Source: an uncultured Clostridia bacterium
GTDB taxonomy: Bacteria > Bacillota > Clostridia > TANB77 > CAG-508
Assembly: GCA_944388035.1 (NCBI GenBank)
Contig: CALXHF010000014.1
Coordinates: 1 to 45,174 of the forward strand
Length of the DNA stretch: 45,174 nucleotides
Direction: 5' to 3'
Shown: positions 27,153 through 34,545 of the stretch, piece by piece
Position numbering within the stretch: the first letter of the stretch is position 1
Layout: each line of letters starts with the position of its first letter
Notes under the pieces: model-generated
Database searches by the model: none
What the model was told of the DNA's origin: nothing
The model's input: the letters and a program-made list of their open reading frames with translations, nothing else
Program-made: the position numbers and the translations under genes

Positions 27153-27701
27153 TTAAATAGCTCTTTTTTCTAATCTTTTTATTCTACTATCAAATGTTTG
27201 ATGTTCTTTTTTATTTTCATTAATACTTCTATTAAGCGTTTCCATTATTTGTGCCACATTTAGCTTGTTAATTCTTAATTCTTCCAAAATTTGTTTTTGG
27301 ACATTATTCATTTCTTTTTGTTCATTTTCAATTTTTTGAGTCTTAACCTCTAAATTTGACACTCTTGTTTTTACTTCTGACATATCTTCTTTTAAGTGTG
27401 ACACATCCTCTTTTAATCCTGACACGTCCTCTTTTAATCCTGACACATCCTCTTTTAATCCTGACACGTCCTCTTTTAATCCTGACACATCCTCTTTTAA
27501 TCCTGACACATCCTCTTTTAATCCTGACACGTCCTCTTTTAATCCTGACACGTCCTCTTTTAATCCTGACACGTCCTCTTTTAATCCTGACACGTCCTCT
27601 TTTAATCCTGACACGTCCTCTTTTATAATTTCTTGATTATCTTTAATTTTTCCTATATCTTCCTGCATATTTGAAAGAATAGATAATATTTTTTCTTCCA
27701 T
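27153..27701 (-). CDS. coiled-coil protein with tandem heptads (KEDVSGL)
   Basis: A 182-residue protein that is almost wholly coiled coil. The N-terminus (EEKILSILSNMQEDIGKIK) leads into about ten near-identical seven-residue units, KEDVSGL, then a diverged unit (VSHLKED) and a non-repetitive coiled coil to the C-terminus (FDSRIKRLEKRAI). No signal peptide and no membrane segment. GGAGGTGAT is a near-perfect ribosome binding site. Similar low-complexity coiled-coil proteins are common in Clostridia with no known role. The length of the rod can change by DNA repeat slippage without breaking the frame. Confidence 0.8.
   Translation of the reverse strand: MEEKILSILSNMQEDIGKIKDNQEIIKEDVSGLKEDVSGLKEDVSGLKEDVSGLKEDVSGLKEDVSGLKEDVSGLKEDVSGLKEDVSGLKEDVSGLKEDVSHLKEDMSEVKTRVSNLEVKTQKIENEQKEMNNVQKQILEELRINKLNVAQIMETLNRSINENKKEHQTFDSRIKRLEKRAI
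27397..27627 (-). repeat. 21-bp tandem repeat array inside the coiled-coil gene
   Basis: The unit CCTGACACRTCCTCTTTTAA plus T (plus-strand view) recurs every 21 bases from 27418 to 27607 in ten copies, with one diverged copy before them. Copies differ almost only by A or G at one position, which is silent (GAT or GAC). Such uniformity points to recent expansion. The reverse strand is also open, which explains a spurious LTHPLLI-type reading frame. Confidence 0.95.
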
Positions 27702-28009
27702 ACAATATCACCTCCGTTTTTGATTTTATTTTACTATTATATATATTTAAAGTCAATAGTAAAACATTTTTTTGATTAAATTTTAACTTAAAAATTGTAT
27801 TGAAAATTCGAATCAATAAAAAGATTAAAATTTTTTGATAAAAATAGTAAATATAAATGTAGTAGTAGCATAACATATAATTTAAAATAATGCAAGTTAA
27901 TTTCAAACTTTCTTATTTTTTTCACAAAAAGTTCACAAATCTATTGTATTATATTAAGCAGTTAGGATATTATAGATTATAATTAAATAAATTTTAGGAG
28001 GTCTTAAGT
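27702..28009. other. 308-base intergenic region before htrA
   Basis: No gene is seen. The right half holds the direct repeats and -10 of htrA (see 27921) and its AGGAGG site. The left half is AT-rich with nothing I can name. Confidence 0.6.
27921..27952 (+). promoter_or_regulatory. htrA promoter region with direct repeats
   Basis: TTCACAAA occurs at 27921 and again at 27932, 11 bases apart, followed by TATTAT at 27947. One-helical-turn direct repeats at the -35 position suggest activation by a response regulator. A related pair (TTCAC and TTCACAAA, 11 bases apart) lies at 29347 and 29358 after the gene. Confidence 0.45.
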
Positions 28010-29290
28010 ATGGATGAAAAAAACGAAAGTGAAAAAACAGTAAAAAAAGAAGAAAATAAAAATAATTTTAAAACAGTTCAAAACCCTAGTTCTTACAAAA
28101 ACTATGAAAACACAGAAAAAAAGAGTTCTGGAACAAGCTTTACAAAAAGTATTTTAATACCATTTGTAAGTGGTGTAGTAGGTTGTGCTGTTGTAATTGG
28201 TACTTGTTTTTATGTTCCTTCAATACGTTCTAGTATTTTAGGTACAGAAAACACAACAAGTAATAGTTCAACTTCTTCTGAATCAAATGGATATGTGAGC
28301 CAAACTTCACTTTCTAATTATTCAGATACTGCTGTATATGCTGCAAATAAAATATTACCATCTATAGTTGGTATAACGGTAGAATATAACGTAAATTCTT
28401 TAATTAATATGTTTGGTAATAGAAATACTCAGAGCACGGCAACAGCAAGTGGTTCTGGTATCATAATTAGTGATGACGGATATATTTTAACTAATAACCA
28501 CATTGTTTCAACTTCATCTGAAAGTGATTTTTATGAAGTTTCTTCTGCTACTAAAGTAACAGTAAAATTATTTAATGACGAAACTGAATATGAAGCAAAA
28601 ATTATAGGAACTGATGAACAAACTGATTTAGCTGTTATTAAAATAGATAAAAATGATTTACCAAAAGCTGAATTTGCAGATTCTGATAGTATAAAAGTTG
28701 GAGAATTTGCAATGGCAGTTGGAAACCCTTTGGGTATGGAAAGTAGCATTACTTGTGGTGTTGTAAGTGCTGTAAATAGAGAAATTACAGATTCAGACGG
28801 AAATACTTATACTTTAATTCAAACAGATGCTGCAATCAATTCTGGTAACAGTGGAGGTGCTCTAGTAAATAGCAAAGGTCAAGTAATTGGTATAAATACA
28901 TTAAAATTACAAGGTGAAGGAATTGAAGGTATGGGATTTGCAATACCAATTAATTCAACTGAAGATGTTACTTCTCAATTAATAGAATATAGTAAAGTTA
29001 GAAGACCTTATATCGGAATTACTGGTATGGATTTAGATGAAGAAACAGCAAAAGCAAATGACTTGGTTGTTGGTATTTACGTAAAAGCTGTTGATGATTT
29101 CTCAGCTGCTGAAAAAGCTGGTATAAAACCTGGTGATGTAATTATTGAAGCTGATGGACAAAAAATCACTACTATGGATGAATTAAATGAATTAAAAAAC
29201 AAACATAAAATAGGTGACCAAATGACATTAAAAGTAAATAGAGATGGACAAGAACGAGATTTAACTGTTACTTTAGATGAACAACCTTAA
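28010..29290 (+). CDS. htrA: HtrA/DegP-family serine protease (S1C)
   Basis: A 426-residue membrane-anchored protease. A cytoplasmic N-terminus of about 45 residues and one membrane segment (ILIPFVSGVVGCAVVIGTCF) are followed by a Ser/Thr linker. The trypsin-like domain has His in LTNNHIV, Asp in TDLAVIKI and the catalytic Ser in NSGNSGGALV. One C-terminal PDZ domain follows (RPYIGITGMDLD, AGIKPGDVIIEADGQ). It degrades misfolded exported proteins outside the membrane. TAGGAGG precedes the ATG. Transcription is probably stress-controlled, given the direct repeats upstream. Confidence 0.94.
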   Translation: MDEKNESEKTVKKEENKNNFKTVQNPSSYKNYENTEKKSSGTSFTKSILIPFVSGVVGCAVVIGTCFYVPSIRSSILGTENTTSNSSTSSESNGYVSQTSLSNYSDTAVYAANKILPSIVGITVEYNVNSLINMFGNRNTQSTATASGSGIIISDDGYILTNNHIVSTSSESDFYEVSSATKVTVKLFNDETEYEAKIIGTDEQTDLAVIKIDKNDLPKAEFADSDSIKVGEFAMAVGNPLGMESSITCGVVSAVNREITDSDGNTYTLIQTDAAINSGNSGGALVNSKGQVIGINTLKLQGEGIEGMGFAIPINSTEDVTSQLIEYSKVRRPYIGITGMDLDEETAKANDLVVGIYVKAVDDFSAAEKAGIKPGDVIIEADGQKITTMDELNELKNKHKIGDQMTLKVNRDGQERDLTVTLDEQP

Positions 29291-29294
29291 ATTT

Positions 29295-29336
29295 AAAAAA
29301 ATACATCTTAAAATTTTAATAAGATGTATTTTTATT
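29295..29336 (+). terminator. intrinsic terminator of htrA
   Basis: A 14-bp stem AAAAATACATCTTA / TAAGATGTATTTTT with T-rich tail. Confidence 0.9.
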
Positions 29337-29384
29337 TTATTATTTTTTCACTTTCAGTTCACAAAATGGACAAAAAAGATTATT

Positions 29385-29482
29385 AAAATATAATCAAATC
29401 AGTTAAAGAAACTGATTTAAAATAAAAAACATCCCCTTTTATTTTCAAAAGAGAAGCTATTTGCTTCTCTTAATTTTTTATT
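29385..29482 (+). ncRNA. possible small RNA between htrA and the next gene
   Basis: TATAAT-like sequence near 29389 is preceded by TTCACAAA repeats like those of htrA. Then come a 9-bp hairpin AAATCAGTT / AACTGATTT (29396-29418), an unpaired CATCCCCTTTT (about 29430) that could pair with AGGGG-type ribosome binding sites, and a strong terminator hairpin AAGAGAAGC / GCTTCTCTT with a T tail (29449-29480). The exact start is uncertain, because the closest TATAAT would start transcription inside the first hairpin. Confidence 0.35.
29449..29480. terminator. bidirectional intrinsic terminator
   Basis: A 9-bp stem AAGAGAAGC / GCTTCTCTT. It serves the minus-strand gene at 29484 and could end a plus-strand small RNA. 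Confidence 0.8.
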
Positions 29483-29483
29483 A

Positions 29484-30347
29484 CTAAAGTATAATTATAT
29501 CCATTTCACTTGTATTAGTAGCATTACCATAAGCGTAAATAATGTATAGTGCATTTGATGTTAAATAAAACTCTGTAGAATTTTCTAATGAATAAATATC
29601 ACTATTTATATCTCTTGAATAAATATTATAACCAAGACTCTTTAAATCTTCAGCCTTATCCTGTTCTGTTTTTATTTTATTGTTTATAATATTTTGTACA
29701 TTATTTTCATCTAATTTTTCTATTCTTAAAACTTCAGCCAAAGTTATTTCTTTATTATTTCTTAAATCATAATTATAAGTTTGAATAATTACTTTTTGTG
29801 CATTAGCACCTTGTTTTAGATTAGATCTTATCATAAGTGATAAAATTCCGTCTTGTACATTTGCTACATAATCTACAGTATAAATTATATTTTGATTTTC
29901 ACTTTTTAAAACATTTTCAGAAAGTGTTTGGAAAGTATCTTGTATTTCTTTATTATAATTTGCTATTATTTCATTATCAACATTTATTAATGGTATATTT
30001 ACTTCTAAATTATAACTGTTTAATTTACTTTCTTTTTTTTGATATTCAGTATATACTAAATTCTTATCTTGTTCTTTTTTCTTATTATCATTTTCACCGT
30101 TATAATTATTTAAACTATTTGTAAATAGCTGTGTAAAATTTGTTTCTAGATTTACTTGTTCCTCTTCTGTTTTATTTCCATATGATGACTCTTTCCCCAT
30201 ACCAACTAAACCAGCTAAATCTATTCTTGCATAAAATTGTACATAAAAAGCAACTATAACACAAATTATACAAATTAAAATTATAGAAACATATAAAATA
30301 ATTTGACTTTTCTTTATTCCTTCTTTTTCTGGTAATGTAACGTTCAT
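29484..30347 (-). CDS. membrane-anchored protein with DUF4163/DUF3298-like domain
   Basis: A 287-residue protein. One N-terminal membrane segment (IILYVSIILICIICVIVAFYV) is followed by an Asn/Lys-rich linker and an extracellular domain. The latter has NLEVNIPLINVDNEIIANYNKEI (split as NLEVNIPLINVDNE and IIANYNKEI) and later YNYDLRNNKEITLAEVL, the pattern of DUF4163 followed by DUF3298, as in PdaC and RsiV-like proteins. Those domains may bind cell-wall sugars or proteins. The enzyme partner usually found in such proteins (a deacetylase) is absent, so this is a binding-only version. The assignment is by pattern and not certain. Confidence 0.6.
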   Translation of the reverse strand: MNVTLPEKEGIKKSQIILYVSIILICIICVIVAFYVQFYARIDLAGLVGMGKESSYGNKTEEEQVNLETNFTQLFTNSLNNYNGENDNKKKEQDKNLVYTEYQKKESKLNSYNLEVNIPLINVDNEIIANYNKEIQDTFQTLSENVLKSENQNIIYTVDYVANVQDGILSLMIRSNLKQGANAQKVIIQTYNYDLRNNKEITLAEVLRIEKLDENNVQNIINNKIKTEQDKAEDLKSLGYNIYSRDINSDIYSLENSTEFYLTSNALYIIYAYGNATNTSEMDIIIL

Positions 30348-30455
30348 TATTCAAACCTCTTTTTCTCTAGTTTTTCTATTTTAGAATCTATTTTATTATA
30401 ACATCTATTTTTTTATTAATCAACCTTAATTTTATATTAATCTTTTAGTAAATTC

Positions 30456-30484
30456 TTGACTATTCCTTTATTTTAGAGTATTAT
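30456..30484 (+). promoter_or_regulatory. sigma-A promoter of the ClpE-like gene
   Basis: TTGACT at 30456, a 17-base spacer, TATTAT at 30479. No CtsR operator was recognised. Confidence 0.75.
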
Positions 30485-30525
30485 TATATAGATATATATT
30501 TATAAAGAAATGAGGAATTAAAAGT

Positions 30526-32880
30526 ATGTTATGTTCAGAATGTAATAAAAATCAAGCTATACTTTTTTATAAAAAAATAGAAAATGGTAAAGAATCTTTG
30601 GAAGGATATTGTTATGATTGTGCTAAAAAGAAGGGACTTAATCCAAATGAGGTTCTTTCAGAACAAAATCATATTTTGTCATCACAAAATCCTAATTCAA
30701 TTAGTGATATGACAAAACAATTTGAAACTATTTTTAAAGATTTAGCAGAAAACATTAATTTAGAAGATATAGAAAATATGGAAGGTGCTATTACTTTTGA
30801 TAATCAAAATGATGATGACCCAGATGCCCCAAGAATTTCTGGAGCAGCGATTCCTATTGGTTCTATCTTTTCAAATATGTTTCAAAACAATAATAAAGAA
30901 GATGCAGAACAAAGTTCTAATAGAAAAAAAGTAAAAGTTGAAAAAAAGAAAAATAAAAAATCAAATAAGAAAAAGAAATTTCTAGATACATTTGGTACAA
31001 ACTTAACTGAAAAAGCTAAAAATAATGAATTAGACATAGTAATTGGTAGAGATAAAGAAATCACAAGAGTTATTCAAATATTAAATAGACGTTCTAAAAA
31101 TAACCCTTGTTTAATTGGTGAACCTGGTGTTGGTAAAACTGCCATTGCACAAGGGTTAGCAATAAAAATTGCAAACCAAAATGTCCCAGCAAAGCTTTTA
31201 AATAAAGAAGTCTATTTGTTAGATATGACATCAATAATTGCAGGTACACAATTTAGAGGTCAATTTGAGTCTAGGATGAAAGGCATTATTGATGAATGTA
31301 AAGAATATGGAAATATCATTTTAGTAATTGATGAAATCCATAATATTATAGGTGCCGGTGATGGCGAACACGCAATGAATGCTGCAAATATATTAAAACC
31401 TGCTTTATCTAATGGTGAAATTCAATTAATTGGAACAACTACTCTAAAAGAATATAGAAAATATATTGAAAAAGACTCTGCATTAGAAAGAAGATTTCAA
31501 CAAGTTTTAGTTGAAGAACCTAATGAAGATGATTCTATTTCTATATTAGAAGGTATTAAAAAATATTATGAAGAATATCATAAAGTAAAAATTTCTTCTG
31601 ATGTAATTCGTCAAGCTGTAGTTATGTCAGAAAAATATATTCACGATAGATTTTTACCAGATAAAGCTATTGATATTTTAGATGAAGCTTGCTCTAGAAT
31701 TAATTTAGAAAATAAAGAATTATTTAAATTAGAAATGTTAAAGCAAGAACTTTCTAAAGTACAAGCTGAAAAAGAAGAAGTTATTGCGGCTGACTCTACA
31801 GAAGATTATCAAAGAGCTGCCGATTTAAAAACTCGTGAGTGTCAATTAATAGAACAAATCGACAAATTAAATGAAAAAGCTAAACCAAAGCAATTAACTG
31901 TTCAAGATATTGCAAATGTAATTGAAAGTTGGACTAAAATTCCAGTTAAAAAAATTACAGAAGCTGAAACTGAAAAACTATTAAATCTAGAAGCAAACTT
32001 ACATAAAAGGATTATTGGACAAGATGAGGCTGTAAATAGTGTTGCAAGAGCAATTAGAAGAAATCGTGCAGGCTTAAAAAGTACAAAAAGACCGCCTTCA
32101 TTTATATTTGTAGGACCAACTGGTGTTGGTAAAACAGAACTTGCAAAATCTTTAGCTTATGAAATGTTTGGAAGTGAAGATTCTATTATTAGAATTGATA
32201 TGTCTGAATATATGGAAAGTCACTCTACTTCTAAATTAATAGGTGCACCTCCTGGATATGTTGGTTATGATGATGCTGGTCAACTTACAGAAAAAGTTAA
32301 GAGAAAACCTTATTCTATTATCCTTTTAGATGAAATAGAAAAAGCTCACCCAGATGTATTTAATATTTTATTACAAGTACTAGATGATGGTAAATTAACT
32401 GATAGCCAAGGAAATAGTGTAAGTTTCTCAAATACAATAATAATTATGACATCAAATGCTGGTTCTAATACTAATTCTAATTCAATTGGTTTTGGTAAGC
32501 AAACTCTTGATAAAGGAAAAGTTTTAGATAAGTTAAAAGATGTATTTAGACCTGAATTTTTAAATAGAGTTGATGAAATTATTAGTTTTGACCCATTAAC
32601 TAAAGAACAATTATTACAAATTGTTGATTTAATGCTTGAAGATACTAAAAAAGCTTTAAAAGAAAAAGATATAACAATGGAAGTTACACCAGAAGCAAAA
32701 GACTTTATATTAGCCAAAGGAACTGATATTAAATTTGGTGCAAGACCTTTAAGGAGAGCTATCCAAAGATATATTGAAGATGAACTTTCTGAAATGATTT
32801 TAAGAAATACTCTTCAAGATGGTCAAAATGTAAAGGTAAATTTTGAAAATGATAAATTAAAATTTGAAGTTATTAAATAG
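30526..32880 (+). CDS. ClpE-type ATP-dependent unfoldase (Clp ATPase)
   Basis: A 784-residue Hsp100 protein with two AAA modules. Its N-terminus is a zinc finger, CSEC...CYDC (residues 3-33), typical of ClpE rather than the paired ClpN repeats of ClpC. AAA-1 has Walker A GEPGVGKT (198-205) and Walker [13 protein letters not shown]; a UVR-like helix ([17 protein letters not shown]) sits in the middle region; AAA-2 has GPTGVGKT (530-537) and [18 protein letters not shown]. It delivers substrates to ClpP in the cytoplasm. pgsA follows nine bases later. Confidence 0.9.
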   Translation: MLCSECNKNQAILFYKKIENGKESLEGYCYDCAKKKGLNPNEVLSEQNHILSSQNPNSISDMTKQFETIFKDLAENINLEDIENMEGAITFDNQNDDDPDAPRISGAAIPIGSIFSNMFQNNNKEDAEQSSNRKKVKVEKKKNKKSNKKKKFLDTFGTNLTEKAKNNELDIVIGRDKEITRVIQILNRRSKNNPCLIGEPGVGKTAIAQGLAIKIANQNVPAKLLNKEVYLLDMTSIIAGTQFRGQFESRMKGIIDECKEYGNIILVIDEIHNIIGAGDGEHAMNAANILKPALSNGEIQLIGTTTLKEYRKYIEKDSALERRFQQVLVEEPNEDDSISILEGIKKYYEEYHKVKISSDVIRQAVVMSEKYIHDRFLPDKAIDILDEACSRINLENKELFKLEMLKQELSKVQAEKEEVIAADSTEDYQRAADLKTRECQLIEQIDKLNEKAKPKQLTVQDIANVIESWTKIPVKKITEAETEKLLNLEANLHKRIIGQDEAVNSVARAIRRNRAGLKSTKRPPSFIFVGPTGVGKTELAKSLAYEMFGSEDSIIRIDMSEYMESHSTSKLIGAPPGYVGYDDAGQLTEKVKRKPYSIILLDEIEKAHPDVFNILLQVLDDGKLTDSQGNSVSFSNTIIIMTSNAGSNTNSNSIGFGKQTLDKGKVLDKLKDVFRPEFLNRVDEIISFDPLTKEQLLQIVDLMLEDTKKALKEKDITMEVTPEAKDFILAKGTDIKFGARPLRRAIQRYIEDELSEMILRNTLQDGQNVKVNFENDKLKFEVIK

Positions 32881-32889
32881 GAGAAAAAG

Positions 32890-33480
32890 ATGTTAAAACA
32901 TATACCAAATATACTTACAATAATTAGATTTTTATTGATACCAATTATATTAATTTATATTTTCACAGGAAACTATATTTTAGCTTTAATAGTATTTACA
33001 ATATCAGCCTTAACTGATATTGCAGATGGCTTTATTGCAAGGAAATTTAATTTAATTTCTAATTTTGGTAAACTTATGGATCCTCTTGCTGATAAACTCA
33101 CACAAATTGCTACTTTGACTTCTTTAGTAATTAAAGAAATTATTCCTATTTGGATATTAATTATAGTAATTTCTAAAGAGTTTATAATGATTTGTGGCGC
33201 TTCTTTCCTTTATGGAAAAGATGTAGTTGTTTACAGCAAGTGGTATGGTAAATTGTCTACTGTTTTACTTTATATTGCGATTGTATTTTCACTTCTTACA
33301 AAACAATTTGCACTTATTGGAATATGGGAAAATATAGATTTAGCATTATTTACATTAGCTATTATTATGACTCTTTTTGCACTTGTTATGTATATTAAAG
33401 ATTTATACAAGAAAGGCTTTATTGATAAACAAGATTTAAAGAAAGAAGTTACTGTTGATAAAAAAGAAAAGAAAAAATAA
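32890..33480 (+). CDS. pgsA: CDP-diacylglycerol-glycerol-3-phosphate 3-phosphatidyltransferase
   Basis: A 196-residue integral membrane enzyme that makes phosphatidylglycerol phosphate. The CDP-alcohol phosphotransferase motif DGxxAR-x8-GxxxDxxxD is complete: DIADGFIARKFN then FGKLMDPLADKLTQ. The C-terminus is Lys-rich (KKEVTVDKKEKKK) and cytoplasmic. It lies nine bases after the ClpE-like gene with GGAG spanning the junction, so the two are cotranscribed. A strong terminator follows. Confidence 0.92.
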   Translation: MLKHIPNILTIIRFLLIPIILIYIFTGNYILALIVFTISALTDIADGFIARKFNLISNFGKLMDPLADKLTQIATLTSLVIKEIIPIWILIIVISKEFIMICGASFLYGKDVVVYSKWYGKLSTVLLYIAIVFSLLTKQFALIGIWENIDLALFTLAIIMTLFALVMYIKDLYKKGFIDKQDLKKEVTVDKKEKKK

Positions 33481-33482
33481 AG

Positions 33483-33526
33483 AAACACTCCCTAACTATA
33501 GATTACTATATTAGGGAGTGTTTTTG
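33483..33526. terminator. intrinsic terminator after pgsA
   Basis: Stem AAACACTCCCTAA / TTAGGGAGTGTTT with a T run. Confidence 0.9.
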
Positions 33527-33533
33527 TGGAACG

Positions 33534-33761
33534 CTAGTTTTTGGTTTTACTCTTTTTGTAAGTTTCTATAATAGCCTCAGTTATGCTTACAATGATTACT
33601 GCTAAAATTAATATCAGAACAACTATCTCGCTAGGCATAACATTAAACGCATATGACCCAAGCGCCATTACAAACAAAGTAAAAACCATTGCTATCATAC
33701 AAAAAATAAGTTTCCTTTTGAACTCGTTTACAAAAATTTTAAACCTTTCGTTCCACTTCAT
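33534..33761 (-). CDS. small two-pass membrane protein, 75 aa
   Basis: Not recognised. Basic N-terminus (MKWNERFKIFVNEFKRK), two membrane segments (LIFCMIAMVFTLFVMALGSYAF and IVVLILILAVIIVSITEAII) and a Lys-rich tail. A strong AAGGAGG site lies before the ATG. Its leader holds two hairpins whose arms could pair with the ribosome binding site (see 33783). Confidence 0.65.
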   Translation of the reverse strand: MKWNERFKIFVNEFKRKLIFCMIAMVFTLFVMALGSYAFNVMPSEIVVLILILAVIIVSITEAIIETYKKSKTKN

Positions 33762-33782
33762 TTTTTCCTCCTTATAATTCTA

Positions 33783-33838
33783 CTTGGAGGCCTATCCTCC
33801 AAGAATTTACCTAAACTCTTTTTGGATAATGCAAAAAG
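33783..33838 (-). promoter_or_regulatory. structured leader of the small membrane protein gene
   Basis: On the minus strand, first CTTTTTG / CAAAAAG (33838-33832 with 33824-33818), then CTTGGAGG / CCTCCAAG (33803-33796 with 33790-33783). The CCTCC of the last arm is also complementary to the GGAGG of the ribosome binding site about 14 bases downstream, so the two pairings would exclude each other. Confidence 0.5.
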
Positions 33839-33876
33839 CTATTTTTATTATAGCATATTATGTCTATTCTTGCAAA

Positions 33877-34473
33877 TTACTCATAATCTTCAATTAGTTG
33901 ATTTAAATTTTGTTTACCATTTACTCTTATACCTTTTTCCATTTCTAATTTATCAGTATCAGTTAAATATTCAGTTGCAATATCTGTTACTTGATACTCT
34001 TCTTCTGTATTATCTTCTTTAATTCTAAAAACAGTAACTACTCCATTTACATCTTTTACAATAAAATGCTCATCGCAACTACCATTAAACTCTTTACTTA
34101 AAACAATGTCCGTATCTGTAAACTTTTCTATATTCCAATCTGAATACTTATCTTTTAACTCATCTTCACTTAAATTAACAAAATCTTGTGGAACTTCAAC
34201 AAAATCCACTTTAGTATGTCCACAACCTTCATATATTTCTTTGAAAGTAATAAAAGCGTTTGGAGATATTCTTACTTCTTTTACATTTGTTTCTATTACA
34301 TTTTTATTATCACTATTTATGGTATTATTCAAAGTATTAGTAGTATTTTCTTCTATATTTTTAATACTTACCTTTGCTTGTTCTTCATCTTCCCCATTAT
34401 AAATAACAACTGCTGTAATTATAGAAGCAATAATTACAACAACAGAAAGTAAAATTATAATAAATTTATTCAT
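33877..34473 (-). CDS. exported protein with BofC C-terminal-like domain
   Basis: A 198-residue protein. N-terminal membrane anchor or signal (FIIILLSVVVIIASIITAVVI), an Asn/Thr-rich linker, then a compact domain with EIYEGCGHTKVD, DKYSDWNIEKFTDTDIVLSKE and CDEHFIVKDVNGVV. This order is typical of the BofC C-terminal domain. In Bacillus, BofC sits in the forespore intermembrane space and restrains SpoIVB. The full N-terminal BofC domain is not evident, so it may be a distant relative with another role. It is upstream of the small membrane protein gene, on the same strand. Confidence 0.65.
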   Translation of the reverse strand: MNKFIIILLSVVVIIASIITAVVIYNGEDEEQAKVSIKNIEENTTNTLNNTINSDNKNVIETNVKEVRISPNAFITFKEIYEGCGHTKVDFVEVPQDFVNLSEDELKDKYSDWNIEKFTDTDIVLSKEFNGSCDEHFIVKDVNGVVTVFRIKEDNTEEEYQVTDIATEYLTDTDKLEMEKGIRVNGKQNLNQLIEDYE

Positions 34474-34545
34474 TATTCTTCCTCCGATTTCTTTTTAATT
34501 ATTGTTTACAAATCTTAGAAAAAATATACCATTATTTAACAAAAT

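Noticed and set aside
27356..27628. Plus-strand open frame with a repeating LLILTHP-type translation.
   Set aside because: It is the shadow of the 21-bp array of the minus-strand coiled-coil gene. It has no ribosome binding site.
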